Shown: one piece after another, positions 28,538 through 36,881 of the stretch
How positions within the stretch are numbered: position 1 is the first letter of the stretch
Layout of the letters: every line of letters begins with the position of its first letter
Assembly (NCBI RefSeq): GCF_900107775.1
Contig: NZ_FNRF01000001.1
Location: 930,001 to 994,000 of the forward strand
Origin: Xylanibacter ruminicola
GTDB lineage: Bacteria > Bacteroidota > Bacteroidia > Bacteroidales > Bacteroidaceae
Direction of reading: 5' to 3'
DNA length: 64,000 nucleotides
Made by a program: the position numbers and the translations under genes
The notes under the pieces: generated by a model
The model's input: the letters and a program-made list of their open reading frames with translations, nothing else
Told to the model about the DNA's origin: nothing
The model's database searches: none

Positions 28538-28697
28538 GGTTATTTCCATGAAATATCCAACTAATTATTTAAAACAAATTATTTATTTTGAATAATTTAA
28601 CTTGAATAATTGGTTTTAAATAATTTTTATTTTCTGTTGGTTAATATCGAATATCACTTTGAATGTGAGATGGAAATATATAGTTCCCGAGACAATT

Positions 28698-28743
28698 GAA
28701 GTGCCCCACGAAAGTTTGGCAAAATAACTATCGGGGGCACTTC
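28698..28743. other. Hairpin between the WD40-like gene and the ATPase gene
   Basis: GAAGTGCCCC at 28698-28707 pairs perfectly with GGGGCACTTC at 28734-28743. There is no T tract on either side, so it is either an imperfect terminator for the gene at 28763 or another RNA structure. The rest of 28538-28697 is very AT-rich with nothing recognised. Confidence 0.5.
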
Positions 28744-28762
28744 TATTTAGTGATGTGTAGTT

Positions 28763-29743
28763 TTACTCATCCAATTTGAAACGCCATATCTGGTAGTTCC
28801 CTTCTGTATTACCACGATCTGATACGAAATAAAGGAAGTTGTCTTTTGTCCAATAGGGCATTCCATCGTATGAGTTGTTGATGGTCACTTGTACAAGATT
28901 ATTGCCGTCAATGTCTACTATATAGATGTCGTAATCCTTTTTGTCTTTTTTTGAAGACTCAAATACAAGTTTATTTCCATCAGGACTCCAGTTAGGTCTA
29001 ATTGCATACCCTTTCTTAGCATCTGTAATTTGAATTTGTTCGCTACCATCTAAATTCATTGTCCAGATACTAGTACTCTTGGCATCTGAGGAATATTTTA
29101 CAAAAGCAATTTTTGTTCCGTCTGGAGAGAATGCGGGCATAGCGCCTGTTCCAAGAAGTGTTGTTTCTCCTGTCTTCAAATTCTTCATCCAAATTTCACT
29201 GTTGGCAACCCATACAGTATTTGAAATGCCAAAGAGTGCTCCAAACAGACTGTACGATTTGTAGTAAGAATATTGTACTTTACTATATACTATCAACGTT
29301 CCATCTGGATTAAAGCTTGGTCTGTCTTCGTATGCTGTAGATGATTCTGTAATTTGATTCATAGCTTTTCCTTTACCATCAGTCATCATATAGATGTCTG
29401 ATGTATTGCTCCCTTCTAGCTGGCAACGAAAAGCTAATTTGTCTGTAGTAGTACAATAAGCAGGACTAAAATTGTAGTTCTTTCCACTTGTTTTCTGTGT
29501 CATTGCTGCAGAGAATGGGTTGTCTTTTTTGTAGATGTTGAACCATTTCTTGTTTTCGCGTGCAGAAAAGAATAATGCAGTACCATTGTCTCCTCCAAAT
29601 GGGTAAAGACATGGTTCTTCGTTATCTGTAACTTGTGTTAGTGCTTGAAGCATCTCTCCATTTGTTGTAATGGCGTACTTCTTTTTTGCATAAGTTGATA
29701 CTGCTATCGATGCTAGCAGTGTGGCAAATAGTAATTTCTTCAT
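28763..29743 (-). CDS. Secreted TolB-like (PD40/WD40-like) beta-propeller protein
   Basis: The gene encodes 326 residues with a signal peptide (MKKLLFATLLASIAVSTYA). Repeats of the PD40 type are visible: YEDRPSFNPDGTLIVYSK, AMPAFSPDGTKIAFVK, IRPNWSPDGNKLVFES, and DGMPYWTKDNFLYFVSDRG. Such propellers occur in TolB, prolyl oligopeptidases and many envelope proteins as binding scaffolds. No peptidase or other domain follows, so a periplasmic binding role is all I can infer. It has its own -7 element and no operon partner. Confidence 0.88.
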   Translation of the reverse strand: MKKLLFATLLASIAVSTYAKKKYAITTNGEMLQALTQVTDNEEPCLYPFGGDNGTALFFSARENKKWFNIYKKDNPFSAAMTQKTSGKNYNFSPAYCTTTDKLAFRCQLEGSNTSDIYMMTDGKGKAMNQITESSTAYEDRPSFNPDGTLIVYSKVQYSYYKSYSLFGALFGISNTVWVANSEIWMKNLKTGETTLLGTGAMPAFSPDGTKIAFVKYSSDAKSTSIWTMNLDGSEQIQITDAKKGYAIRPNWSPDGNKLVFESSKKDKKDYDIYIVDIDGNNLVQVTINNSYDGMPYWTKDNFLYFVSDRGNTEGNYQIWRFKLDE

Positions 29744-29779
29744 AATTTATAGTTTTAAAATATTATTGGTAATATTCTG

Positions 29780-29787
29780 CAAATATA
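29780..29787 (-). promoter_or_regulatory. -7 promoter element for the PD40 protein gene
   Basis: The minus strand reads TATATTTG, matching TAnnTTTG, 37 bp before the start. Confidence 0.65.
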
Positions 29788-29910
29788 GTTTAATTTGGGA
29801 GAGAGTCTTGAATTGGCTATCAAGATTTAACTATTTTTAGCGAATGTGTCTTTCAGCATTCCCATTAATGGAGCGAGATGTTTTTCGATAAACGAAGCGA
29901 CAAAGCCGAT

Positions 29911-29969
29911 TTCCCACGTTGGGAATGAAATGTTCCCAGGTTGGGGACAAAACATTCCCTAGTTGGGAA
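29911..29969. repeat. Three tandem palindromes with a 22-bp period
   Basis: TTCCCAcgtTGGGAA (29911-29925), TTCCCAggtTGGGGA (29933-29947) and TTCCCTagtTGGGAA (29955-29969) begin exactly 22 bp apart. The intervening seven bases are AT-rich and partly alike. The array lies in a gene-free stretch and could be a repeat or a multi-site operator. An open frame of 69 codons crosses it on the minus strand but has no family resemblance. Confidence 0.85.
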
Positions 29970-30026
29970 TAAATCTCGCGCTTTTGTTGGCGATGATGAA
30001 AGACTAGGTCTGGAGATTTTACGTGC

Positions 30027-30302
30027 AAAAATCCCTCATCTCTCATAAATGTGCGTAAGTATCTTATATACAGGTGTTTAACGAATTGAGAGATTCCTAA
30101 AATCTCTCCCTCATCCCTCCCTTATCTCTCCCTCATCTCTCATGCGGTCTCCACTTTACAATGATGCAGATGGTACTAATTTGGAGGGGGTAAAGGGAGG
30201 GATAAGGGAGAGATAAGGGAGGGATAAAAAGAATCTCTCAAAGCCCGAATCTCCTGTGTTTATGCGGGTTTTGAGAGATTTGTTGAGAGATGAGGGATTT
30301 TT
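30027..30302. repeat. MITE-like element with 19-bp terminal inverted repeats
   Basis: The ends AAAAATCCCTCATCTCTCA (30027-30045) and its exact inverse (30284-30302) bound 276 bp. Inside, a pyrimidine-rich tract (30101-30143) faces a purine-rich tract (30183-30228) as an imperfect inverse, and 30232-30247 pairs with 30265-30280 with one mismatch. There is no coding capacity for a transposase and no clear target duplication. The right end includes the first base of the murI stop codon on the plus strand. Together with 29744-30026 this is the longest gene-free part of the window. Confidence 0.8.
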
Positions 30303-31135
30303 TATCCTAAAGTGATGTTATCTACCTCTACGGGTTCGTGGAGGAAGATTTGGGCTTGTTCCTTGAACTTGTTGGGGTTCTCGGTGGTGAGGTAGTGTAC
30401 ACCTGCACCTTTTGAGCATTTGGCTTCGATATTTGGATGGCGCTCCAAATATTGTTTCAGACTCTCGGCTACGTATTCGCCTTGGGGCACAACGCGTACT
30501 CCTGCGGGCAGATACTTCAGAATCTTAGGCATCAACAAGGGATAATGGGTGCAGCCTAAGATGATGGTATCGATATCTGAATCCTTACGCATAATCTCGT
30601 CGATGCGTTTCTTTACGAAGTAATCGGCACCTGGTGAGTCGGCCTCGTTGTATTCTACAAGTGGTACCCAGAAGGGGCAGGCCACGCCTGATACCTTGAT
30701 ATCAGGAAAAAGCTTGTGAATCTCAAGGTCGTAGCTCTCACTCTTGATGGTTCCTTCGGTGGCTAGTACGCCAACATGCTTGGAGGTGGTAAGATTGCCA
30801 ATCACCTCGGCTGTAGGACGGATGATGCCTAACACGCGGCGTTCGGGATCAATCTTTGGCAGATCGTTCTGCTGGATGGTGCGTAGTGCCTTGGCAGAGG
30901 CTGTGTTACAACCTAAGATAACCAAGTGGCAACCCATCTCAAATAGTTTTACTACAGCTTGGCGTGTAAACTCATAAACCACGTCGAACGAACGTGGTCC
31001 ATAAGGCGCACGGGCATTGTCGCCCAAATAAAGATAATCGTATTCGGGAAGCAGTTGACGGATGCCATGCAGGATGGTGAGTCCGCCGTAACCGCTATCA
31101 AAAATACCAATAGGTCCTGGATTACTTGAGAGCAT
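30302..31135 (-). CDS. murI: Glutamate racemase
   Basis: The gene encodes 277 residues. GPIGIFDSGYGGLTIL (Asp and Ser near the start), VILGCNTASAKALR (first catalytic Cys) and IILGCTHYPLLMP (second catalytic Cys with His) are intact. The enzyme makes D-glutamate for peptidoglycan. Its start overlaps the previous ompH gene by 14 bases, so it is the last gene of the bamA-ompH operon. The stop codon falls in the terminal repeat of the element at 30027-30302, which may also shape the transcript end. Confidence 0.95.
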   Translation of the reverse strand: MLSSNPGPIGIFDSGYGGLTILHGIRQLLPEYDYLYLGDNARAPYGPRSFDVVYEFTRQAVVKLFEMGCHLVILGCNTASAKALRTIQQNDLPKIDPERRVLGIIRPTAEVIGNLTTSKHVGVLATEGTIKSESYDLEIHKLFPDIKVSGVACPFWVPLVEYNEADSPGADYFVKKRIDEIMRKDSDIDTIILGCTHYPLLMPKILKYLPAGVRVVPQGEYVAESLKQYLERHPNIEAKCSKGAGVHYLTTENPNKFKEQAQIFLHEPVEVDNITLG

Positions 31136-31637
31136 CCTTCACTATTTCGTTGATATCTTCGCCCAGTGCGGGATTAATGAATGGGCAGGCATCGCTGTCG
31201 GTATTGATAATGAGTGCCAAACCACGTTGCTGGGCAATGGCGCTAAGCGTCTCGTTAAGACGAGTCTTGAGGGCGTTCATTGCCTCTTTCTCAGCGGCTT
31301 CAAGTTCTTTGGTGCTCTTGTTCTTAAACAAGATGTTCTGCTGCATCAGCTCCTGAAGTTCTGACTGGCGCTTTTGCAGAATGCTTTTAGGGAAGTCGCG
31401 CTGACCATCAAGAAATTCCTCGTACTTCCTGTTGAATTCGTCTTCTACACGCTTGGCCTCTGCCTGATACTTGGCTTTGAGGTCGGCCATCTGCTGCTGA
31501 ACCAGCGCGTAGTCGGTCATCGACTGGATGGCGGCCTGATAGCTCAGGTAGCCAAATTTGATAGATGAGGTGGTCTCGTCCTGTGCAAATGCATGGAGCG
31601 ATACGAATGCCACAAGAAGTACGAGGAATCGTTTCAT
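31122..31637 (-). CDS. OmpH/Skp family periplasmic chaperone (third copy)
   Basis: The gene encodes 171 residues with a signal peptide (MKRFLVLLVAFVSLHAFAQ) and a long helical, Glu/Lys/Gln-rich middle part (residues about 45-130, LKAKYQAEAKRVEDEFNRKYEEFLDGQRDFPKS), the arms of a Skp-type trimer. Skp holds unfolded outer-membrane proteins on the way to BamA, which is encoded just upstream. It differs more from the next two copies than they do from each other. Confidence 0.88.
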   Translation of the reverse strand: MKRFLVLLVAFVSLHAFAQDETTSSIKFGYLSYQAAIQSMTDYALVQQQMADLKAKYQAEAKRVEDEFNRKYEEFLDGQRDFPKSILQKRQSELQELMQQNILFKNKSTKELEAAEKEAMNALKTRLNETLSAIAQQRGLALIINTDSDACPFINPALGEDINEIVKDALK

Positions 31638-31668
31638 GATGTTATAATTTGGTAGTTATACTTTCGAA

Positions 31669-32172
31669 TTACTTCAAACCTAACTTTGTCTTAACCTGAG
31701 CAGTTACATCGGTAGAGAGGGTAGTGCTGATGTAAGGCAGCGAGTTGTTCTCCATTATGTAAACATACTGACCAGCCTGACCTACGGCCTTGATAGCATC
31801 AAGAATCTTGGTCTGGATAGCCTGCATCTTCTCAGCCGAAGCCTTCTGCAAAGCCTGCTGGTTGTCCTGGTAGCTCTGCTGAATCTTGGTGTACATATCC
31901 TGCAGTTCCTGCTGACGGCGCTGCTTGATGTTCTCGGGCAGTGAAGCCTGCTCCTTCTCGAAAGCCTCACCCTTCTTCTGCAGTTCGTCCTGCATGCTCT
32001 TCAGGTCAGCCTCATACTGGTCCTGCAGCGCCTTAATCTCGTTCTGAGCCTTTGTAAACTCAGGCATGGCCTGCATAATCTCCTGGGTGTTCACATGGCC
32101 GAACTTACCCTGTGCATTGGCGGTAGTGAAACCGCAGATAGCGCAAAGTGCGCAGATAATCAATTTTTTCAT
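31669..32172 (-). CDS. OmpH/Skp family periplasmic chaperone (second copy)
   Basis: The gene encodes 167 residues. The signal peptide MKKLIICALCAICGFTTANA is nearly identical to that of the neighbouring copy, and the mature part begins GKFGHVNTQEIMQAMPEF, the usual OmpH start. A coiled-coil follows from about residue 45 to 120. It lies between the two other copies, downstream of bamA, and should act as a holdase for outer-membrane proteins in the periplasm. Confidence 0.92.
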   Translation of the reverse strand: MKKLIICALCAICGFTTANAQGKFGHVNTQEIMQAMPEFTKAQNEIKALQDQYEADLKSMQDELQKKGEAFEKEQASLPENIKQRRQQELQDMYTKIQQSYQDNQQALQKASAEKMQAIQTKILDAIKAVGQAGQYVYIMENNSLPYISTTLSTDVTAQVKTKLGLK

Positions 32173-32212
32173 ATTACTTATTGTTTTTAATTATTATTTT
32201 TTCAATTTTCAA

Positions 32213-32728
32213 TTAATTTGCGTATCCCAACTTACGAAGCACCTCTGATGAGATGTCAATCTTGGGTGAACTGAAGATGATACCTGCATCGCTGGCACGA
32301 TCGAGTACCAACTGATAGCCTCGCAGTTCTGCTATATCTTTAATCACGTTGTAAACCTCTTCCTGTATTGGGTTCATCAGGGCGGTACGCTTCTTAAACA
32401 GCTCGCCCTCTGGACCGAAGTAGTGCTTCTTCAGCTCGGCAGCCTGCTTCTCCTTGTCAACGATAGCGTCCTGCTTGGCTTTCTTCTGCTCCTTCGAGAG
32501 GAACACCACCTCGTTCTGGTAGTTCTTATAAAGTGTCTGGGCTTCGGCATTCAGAGCGTCAACCTCAGCCTGCCACTGCTTTGATACCTGACCTAACTGC
32601 TCGTTGGCACGCTCGTAGGCTGGGATGTTCTTCAGGATGTACTCCATGTCGATCACTGCCACCTTCTGGGCGTTGATACTTGTGAAACCACAGATTGCGC
32701 AGATTGCGCAGATAATCAATTTCTTCAT
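32213..32728 (-). CDS. OmpH/Skp family periplasmic chaperone (first copy)
   Basis: I start at 32728, giving the signal peptide MKKLIICAICAICGFTSINA; longer frames run 69 codons back into bamA. The 171-residue product begins KVAVIDMEYILKNIPAYE and has the expected long coiled-coil with Lys/Gln-rich arms (about 45-110). It begins 11 bases after the bamA stop. The signal peptide matches the next copy almost residue for residue, a sign of recent duplication or gene conversion in the 5' part. Confidence 0.93.
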   Translation of the reverse strand: MKKLIICAICAICGFTSINAQKVAVIDMEYILKNIPAYERANEQLGQVSKQWQAEVDALNAEAQTLYKNYQNEVVFLSKEQKKAKQDAIVDKEKQAAELKKHYFGPEGELFKKRTALMNPIQEEVYNVIKDIAELRGYQLVLDRASDAGIIFSSPKIDISSEVLRKLGYAN

Positions 32729-32739
32729 AGCTGTATAAT

Positions 32740-35442
32740 TTAGAATTCCTGACCGAGAATGAAGTGGAAGTTGCTTCCACCCTTCTTCTGTGCACCATAC
32801 TGGCTGGTGTAAACGTTGTCGAAACCGTATGCCCAGTCGATACCCATCAAACCAACCATAGGCAGGAAGATACGAACACCGAGACCTGCCGAACGCTTCA
32901 TCTTGAATGGGTTGAAGTCCTTGGCGTTGGCCCAAGCGTTACCACCCTCCAGGAAGCCCAGTCCGTAGATAGTGGTGTTACCCAGCATGAATGGGTAGCG
33001 CAGCTCGAGTGTGAATCGGTCGTAAGCGTAAGAGTTGTAAGATGAGATGGTACCACCCTTCATCATGGTCTCGTAGGCCGAAGAGTAAGAGAGTGATCCA
33101 TTCTCGTATCCGCGCAGTCCAATAGTCTCCTCTGAGTAGCCGTATGAGTATCCGCTCATACCATCACCACCCACGTAGAAGGTCTCGAATGGTGAGCGCT
33201 TATTGCTGTTGTAGCTGCCTAACAGTCCCATCTCTACACGGGTCATCAGCACAAAGCACTTCTGACCGCCTGTGAGGGCTGTAAAGGTGCGGCTCTTAAA
33301 CTTCCACTTGTGGTACTCAATCCAGCGATATACATCCTGCAACTCGTCCTCGTAGGTAGCCGAGTTAGAGTTCTTGGCCAGATTAGCATAGTCCTTATTG
33401 TCGAAAAGCGACCAAGGTGGTGTGACGGTTACCGATGCCATAAATTCTGAACCGCGACGTGGGAACAGCTGGTTATCGGTAGATGTACGACTCAGTGTCA
33501 GACCAAGGTTGATATTGTTACAGTTACCGTTGTGGATATAGAAGTAGCTCCAGTCGCGCAACATGTAGCGTGAGAAACCGAGCTGTGCCGACAGCTGGAA
33601 GTAGTCGTCGGGCCAGCGCAGACGCTTACCCCATCCCAGAGATGCTCCGAATACGGTCATGGTCTTATCGTCGTCGAGCATCGACTCATAGTTGTAGTAG
33701 TAATTATTGTATGAGCCGTAGCCGCCGCTGTACATGTAGTAGTTGTTGTAGAATGAATTGTTACGGTAGTAACTTGATATGTCGCTCTGCTTAGAGTAGA
33801 ACACACCCACATTCAAACTGTTAGGACGCTTGCCGCCAAACCAATTGGTACCATAGTTGGCGCTCAGTGAGCTGTAGTAGCTACCGTTGGTCTGGAAGCT
33901 GAAGCCCAACTGCTCACCATCACCATAAGGCAGGATACCGCGGTGCAGCTTGTTCTTACCAAACAGGTTACGGATAGAGAAGTTGTTGAACTTGATACCA
34001 ATCTTACCGATGATACCGGTCTGTCCCCAACCTAATGAAAACTCCAGCTGGTCGTTACTCTTCTGTTCCAGGCGCCAGTTTACGTCTACCGAACCATCCT
34101 CAACGTTTGGCTTTATATCTGGAACTACCTTTTCTGGATCAAAGAATCCCATTGATGCGATATCACGTACCGAACGTGTCAGTGCCTCCTTGTTGAACAG
34201 GTCGCCAGGCTTGGTGCGCAGTTCACGACGTACAACCTCTTCATACAAGCGGTCGTTACCATAGATGCGAACGTGGTTCAAATGAGCCTGAGGACCCTCG
34301 GTTACGCGCATCTCAATATCGATAGAGTCGCCGTCGATGTTCACCTCAACAGGGTCGATATTCGAGAATACATAACCATTGTTATAGTAATAGTTTCCAG
34401 CGGCATCCTCGTCTTCACGCAGACGCTTGTCGATATGCTTCTGGTTATATACGTCACCCTTCTTCATGCCCAATACGGCATTCAGGTAGTCGGTAGTAAC
34501 CACAGTGTTACCTACCCATGTGATATCGCGTATAAAGTACTTCTCACCCTCGTCGATCTTTACTAAGATGTTTACGTGCTTATCGTCGCATGGATAAACC
34601 GAGTCCTCAACGATGGTCGCATCGCGGAAACCTAACTCGTTATATTTGTCGATCAGGGCCTGCTTTGCCTCCTTATAGCGTTCGTCGGTAAACTTCTTGG
34701 CTTTGAAGAAGTTGGTAAACTTACCAGCCTCGTGAATCTTTCCGAAAGCACCCTTGCCAAACAGCGAGCCTTTAATCTTGCCAGTCTTCAGCTTGTCGTT
34801 ACCCTGGAACACCAGCTGGCGTACCTTCATCTTGTCTTTCTTGTCGATGTTTACGTCAAGTGTTACCTGTCCAGAGGCGTCCTCATGCTGTATGATGTCG
34901 ATCTCGGCATTCTTGTAACCCTTGTCGTCGAAGTATTTCTTGGCCAAGATCTTAGCACGGTCGATGATGTTACGAGTCAAACTCATACCCTTAACCATAC
35001 CTAATTTAGCCTCCATATCCTCGCGCTCAGCTTTCTTGATACCGTTGTAGTTGATGGTCTTGATACGTGGACGCATACCTAAGTGAATGCACAGATAAAT
35101 CTTGTTGCCAACAATCGAGTCGGCAGTAATCTGCACCTTCGAGAACAGTCCGTTGCGCCAGTAGCGCTTTACGGCTTCGGTAATCTGCGAACCGGGCACC
35201 TCAATCTCCTGACCTACTGTCAGTCCCGAGAGACCAGCCAATACGTAATCCTCGTATCCCTCAACACCCTCAACTGCGATACCACCGATTTCGCAGGTAC
35301 GAGGTGTACCAGCGTACGAGATATCAGGGTTTACAATCTTATCCTGAGCAGAAGCAGTGAAAGGTAAAAAGGTTAAAAGGCAAACAGGTAAGATACCTTT
35401 CACCAGTCCTTTTACCTTATTTATAATATATATATAAGTCAC
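32740..35442 (-). CDS. bamA: Outer membrane protein assembly factor BamA
   Basis: The gene encodes 900 residues from a GTG start. After a signal peptide ending TASAQ come POTRA domains (about residues 45-430; for example QLVFQGNDKLKTGKIKGSL and HVRIYGNDRLYEEVVRRELRTKPGDLFN), then the 16-strand barrel with the RGYENGSLSY region (the conserved RGY/F-type motif, equivalent to VRGF) near the C-terminus and a final strand ending in Phe. BamA folds and inserts outer-membrane proteins. A Tyr/Asn/Gly-rich stretch in the barrel (encoded near 33670-33770) is unusual and probably an extracellular loop. The ompH genes follow directly. Confidence 0.96.
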   Translation of the reverse strand: MTYIYIINKVKGLVKGILPVCLLTFLPFTASAQDKIVNPDISYAGTPRTCEIGGIAVEGVEGYEDYVLAGLSGLTVGQEIEVPGSQITEAVKRYWRNGLFSKVQITADSIVGNKIYLCIHLGMRPRIKTINYNGIKKAEREDMEAKLGMVKGMSLTRNIIDRAKILAKKYFDDKGYKNAEIDIIQHEDASGQVTLDVNIDKKDKMKVRQLVFQGNDKLKTGKIKGSLFGKGAFGKIHEAGKFTNFFKAKKFTDERYKEAKQALIDKYNELGFRDATIVEDSVYPCDDKHVNILVKIDEGEKYFIRDITWVGNTVVTTDYLNAVLGMKKGDVYNQKHIDKRLREDEDAAGNYYYNNGYVFSNIDPVEVNIDGDSIDIEMRVTEGPQAHLNHVRIYGNDRLYEEVVRRELRTKPGDLFNKEALTRSVRDIASMGFFDPEKVVPDIKPNVEDGSVDVNWRLEQKSNDQLEFSLGWGQTGIIGKIGIKFNNFSIRNLFGKNKLHRGILPYGDGEQLGFSFQTNGSYYSSLSANYGTNWFGGKRPNSLNVGVFYSKQSDISSYYRNNSFYNNYYMYSGGYGSYNNYYYNYESMLDDDKTMTVFGASLGWGKRLRWPDDYFQLSAQLGFSRYMLRDWSYFYIHNGNCNNINLGLTLSRTSTDNQLFPRRGSEFMASVTVTPPWSLFDNKDYANLAKNSNSATYEDELQDVYRWIEYHKWKFKSRTFTALTGGQKCFVLMTRVEMGLLGSYNSNKRSPFETFYVGGDGMSGYSYGYSEETIGLRGYENGSLSYSSAYETMMKGGTISSYNSYAYDRFTLELRYPFMLGNTTIYGLGFLEGGNAWANAKDFNPFKMKRSAGLGVRIFLPMVGLMGIDWAYGFDNVYTSQYGAQKKGGSNFHFILGQEF

Positions 35443-35473
35443 TTTCTTTTTACTTTATTACTTTCTTACCTTT

Positions 35474-36217
35474 TTACTTTTTCTCTTCGGCCTCTACCTG
35501 TGCCTCGGTCTTGCCGAATCTGCGCTGGCGATTCTGGTAGCTGTAGATAGCCTTGTACAGGTCCTCCTCCATGAAATCAGGCCAGTATGTATCACAGAAG
35601 TATAGCTCTGAGTAGGCAATCTGCCACAACAGATAGTTTGATATACGAACCTCGCCACCTGTACGGATCAGCAACTCAGGATCGGGCATGAAATTAGTCC
35701 ACAAACGTTCGTTGATGGTCTCCTCGGTAATGCTGTTCACATCCAGTTTTCCTTCCTTTACCTCCTGGGCAATCTGCTTGGTAGCTGTGGTCAGCTCCAG
35801 CTTCGATGAGTAGCTCAGTGCTACTACCATGGTCATGGCGTCGTTTTTGGCGGTATGCTCCTCGGTCTCGGCCAACTTCTTGTTAACTGCATCGGGGATA
35901 CGTGAACGGTCGCCCACCACGCGGAAACGTACGTTATTCTTCATGAAGATCTCGTCCTCAAGCGATGTGAGTACCAGTCCCATCAGGGCTGCAACCTCGT
36001 CGGCTGGACGATTCCAGTTCTCCGTAGAGAAGGTGTATAGCGTTAAGAACTTGACTCCCAGTCGGGTACACTCAGAAGTGATGCGGCGCACTGCATCTAC
36101 ACCTGCCTGGTGACCAAAACTACGGTCTTTACCACGCTCCATGGCCCAACGTCCATTACCGTCCATAATGATGGCAATGTGCTGGGGAATCCTGTTCATG
36201 TCTAAAAGTTCCTTCAT
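35474..36217 (-). CDS. uppS: Isoprenyl transferase (undecaprenyl diphosphate synthase)
   Basis: The gene encodes 247 residues. [24 protein letters not shown] is the substrate-binding motif with the catalytic Asp, followed by [14 protein letters not shown] and, near the end, [29 protein letters not shown], the family signature. It builds the C55 lipid carrier for peptidoglycan and surface glycans. It lies between DUF6089 and bamA in the envelope operon. A start six codons later ([10 protein letters not shown]) is also possible. Confidence 0.96.
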   Translation of the reverse strand: MKELLDMNRIPQHIAIIMDGNGRWAMERGKDRSFGHQAGVDAVRRITSECTRLGVKFLTLYTFSTENWNRPADEVAALMGLVLTSLEDEIFMKNNVRFRVVGDRSRIPDAVNKKLAETEEHTAKNDAMTMVVALSYSSKLELTTATKQIAQEVKEGKLDVNSITEETINERLWTNFMPDPELLIRTGGEVRISNYLLWQIAYSELYFCDTYWPDFMEEDLYKAIYSYQNRQRRFGKTEAQVEAEEKK

Positions 36218-36222
36218 ATATC

Positions 36223-36879
36223 TTAATATCTATCGTTGTTACACGTTTTGCATTTCTCCCAGAGGTCGTAGGTTAGTGCTATTTGTAGCACGCTGTAGCC
36301 ATCGGTGTTCTTAAACAGGCCGCTGCTCTTAATGCCTAAGGGATCCTTACTGCCGTCCAGCTTGTCGCTCAGCGTAAAACGCATGGCCCACTCAGCTGTC
36401 AGGTTCAGTCTGTTGCCGATTTTATATTTTATGCCTGCGCCTATTGGCAGGTTCATCGTTGCTCCTTTCTCTGGTCCGCCATAAAAGCTTGCGCCTGCAC
36501 CTATGGTGATGAATGGTGTAAAGCGCCTTGCGCCTCGATATTCATAACCTGTTCCATACGGCCAGAAGTTGTATTCTAATCGTACATCAGCCTCGGTTAC
36601 ATTGTGACTGAACTCGTAGCCATTGGTTATTGTTTCGGCTTTGCCTTTTAACTTGCCTGTGCCTAAATCAAAGGCTATGGCCACACGTGGATCCAGTCGG
36701 TATTTGGCTACTAATGCCAGCCAAGGCTGCATACCTTTCAGTGGATTGCTGTTGTAGTCTCCTACATAGCTTACCAAGCCTACGCCGGCACCTATCTCCA
36801 TCTTGTACTCAGGCTCGTCCTGAGCAGTGGCGGCCATCGTTATGGCCAGTGCGAAGATTACTGCCAGCAGCTTTTTCAC
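36223..36879 (-). CDS. DUF6089 family outer-membrane beta-barrel protein
   Basis: The gene encodes 218 residues with a signal peptide ([20 protein letters not shown]). Alternating hydrophobic strands ([67 protein letters not shown]) indicate a small eight-stranded barrel. This family regularly sits before uppS and bamA in Bacteroidales and has no defined role. Its stop is five bases before the uppS start, and it begins two bases after DUF6242. Confidence 0.85.
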   Translation of the reverse strand: MKKLLAVIFALAITMAATAQDEPEYKMEIGAGVGLVSYVGDYNSNPLKGMQPWLALVAKYRLDPRVAIAFDLGTGKLKGKAETITNGYEFSHNVTEADVRLEYNFWPYGTGYEYRGARRFTPFITIGAGASFYGGPEKGATMNLPIGAGIKYKIGNRLNLTAEWAMRFTLSDKLDGSKDPLGIKSSGLFKNTDGYSVLQIALTYDLWEKCKTCNNDRY

Positions 36880-36881
36880 TG

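Noticed and set aside
28698..28743. Clear terminator after the PD40 gene
   Set aside because: The 10-bp stem is perfect but the loop has 26 bases and no T tract follows, so I list it only as a hairpin.
29911..29969. CRISPR-like array
   Set aside because: Only three 15-bp palindromes with seven-base gaps; no 25-40 bp repeats, no unique spacers and no cas genes.
29837..30046. Open frame of 69 codons on the minus strand between the PD40 gene and murI
   Set aside because: It runs across the palindrome array and begins in the terminal repeat of the element at 30027; composition follows the repeats, and no family, signal or promoter fits.
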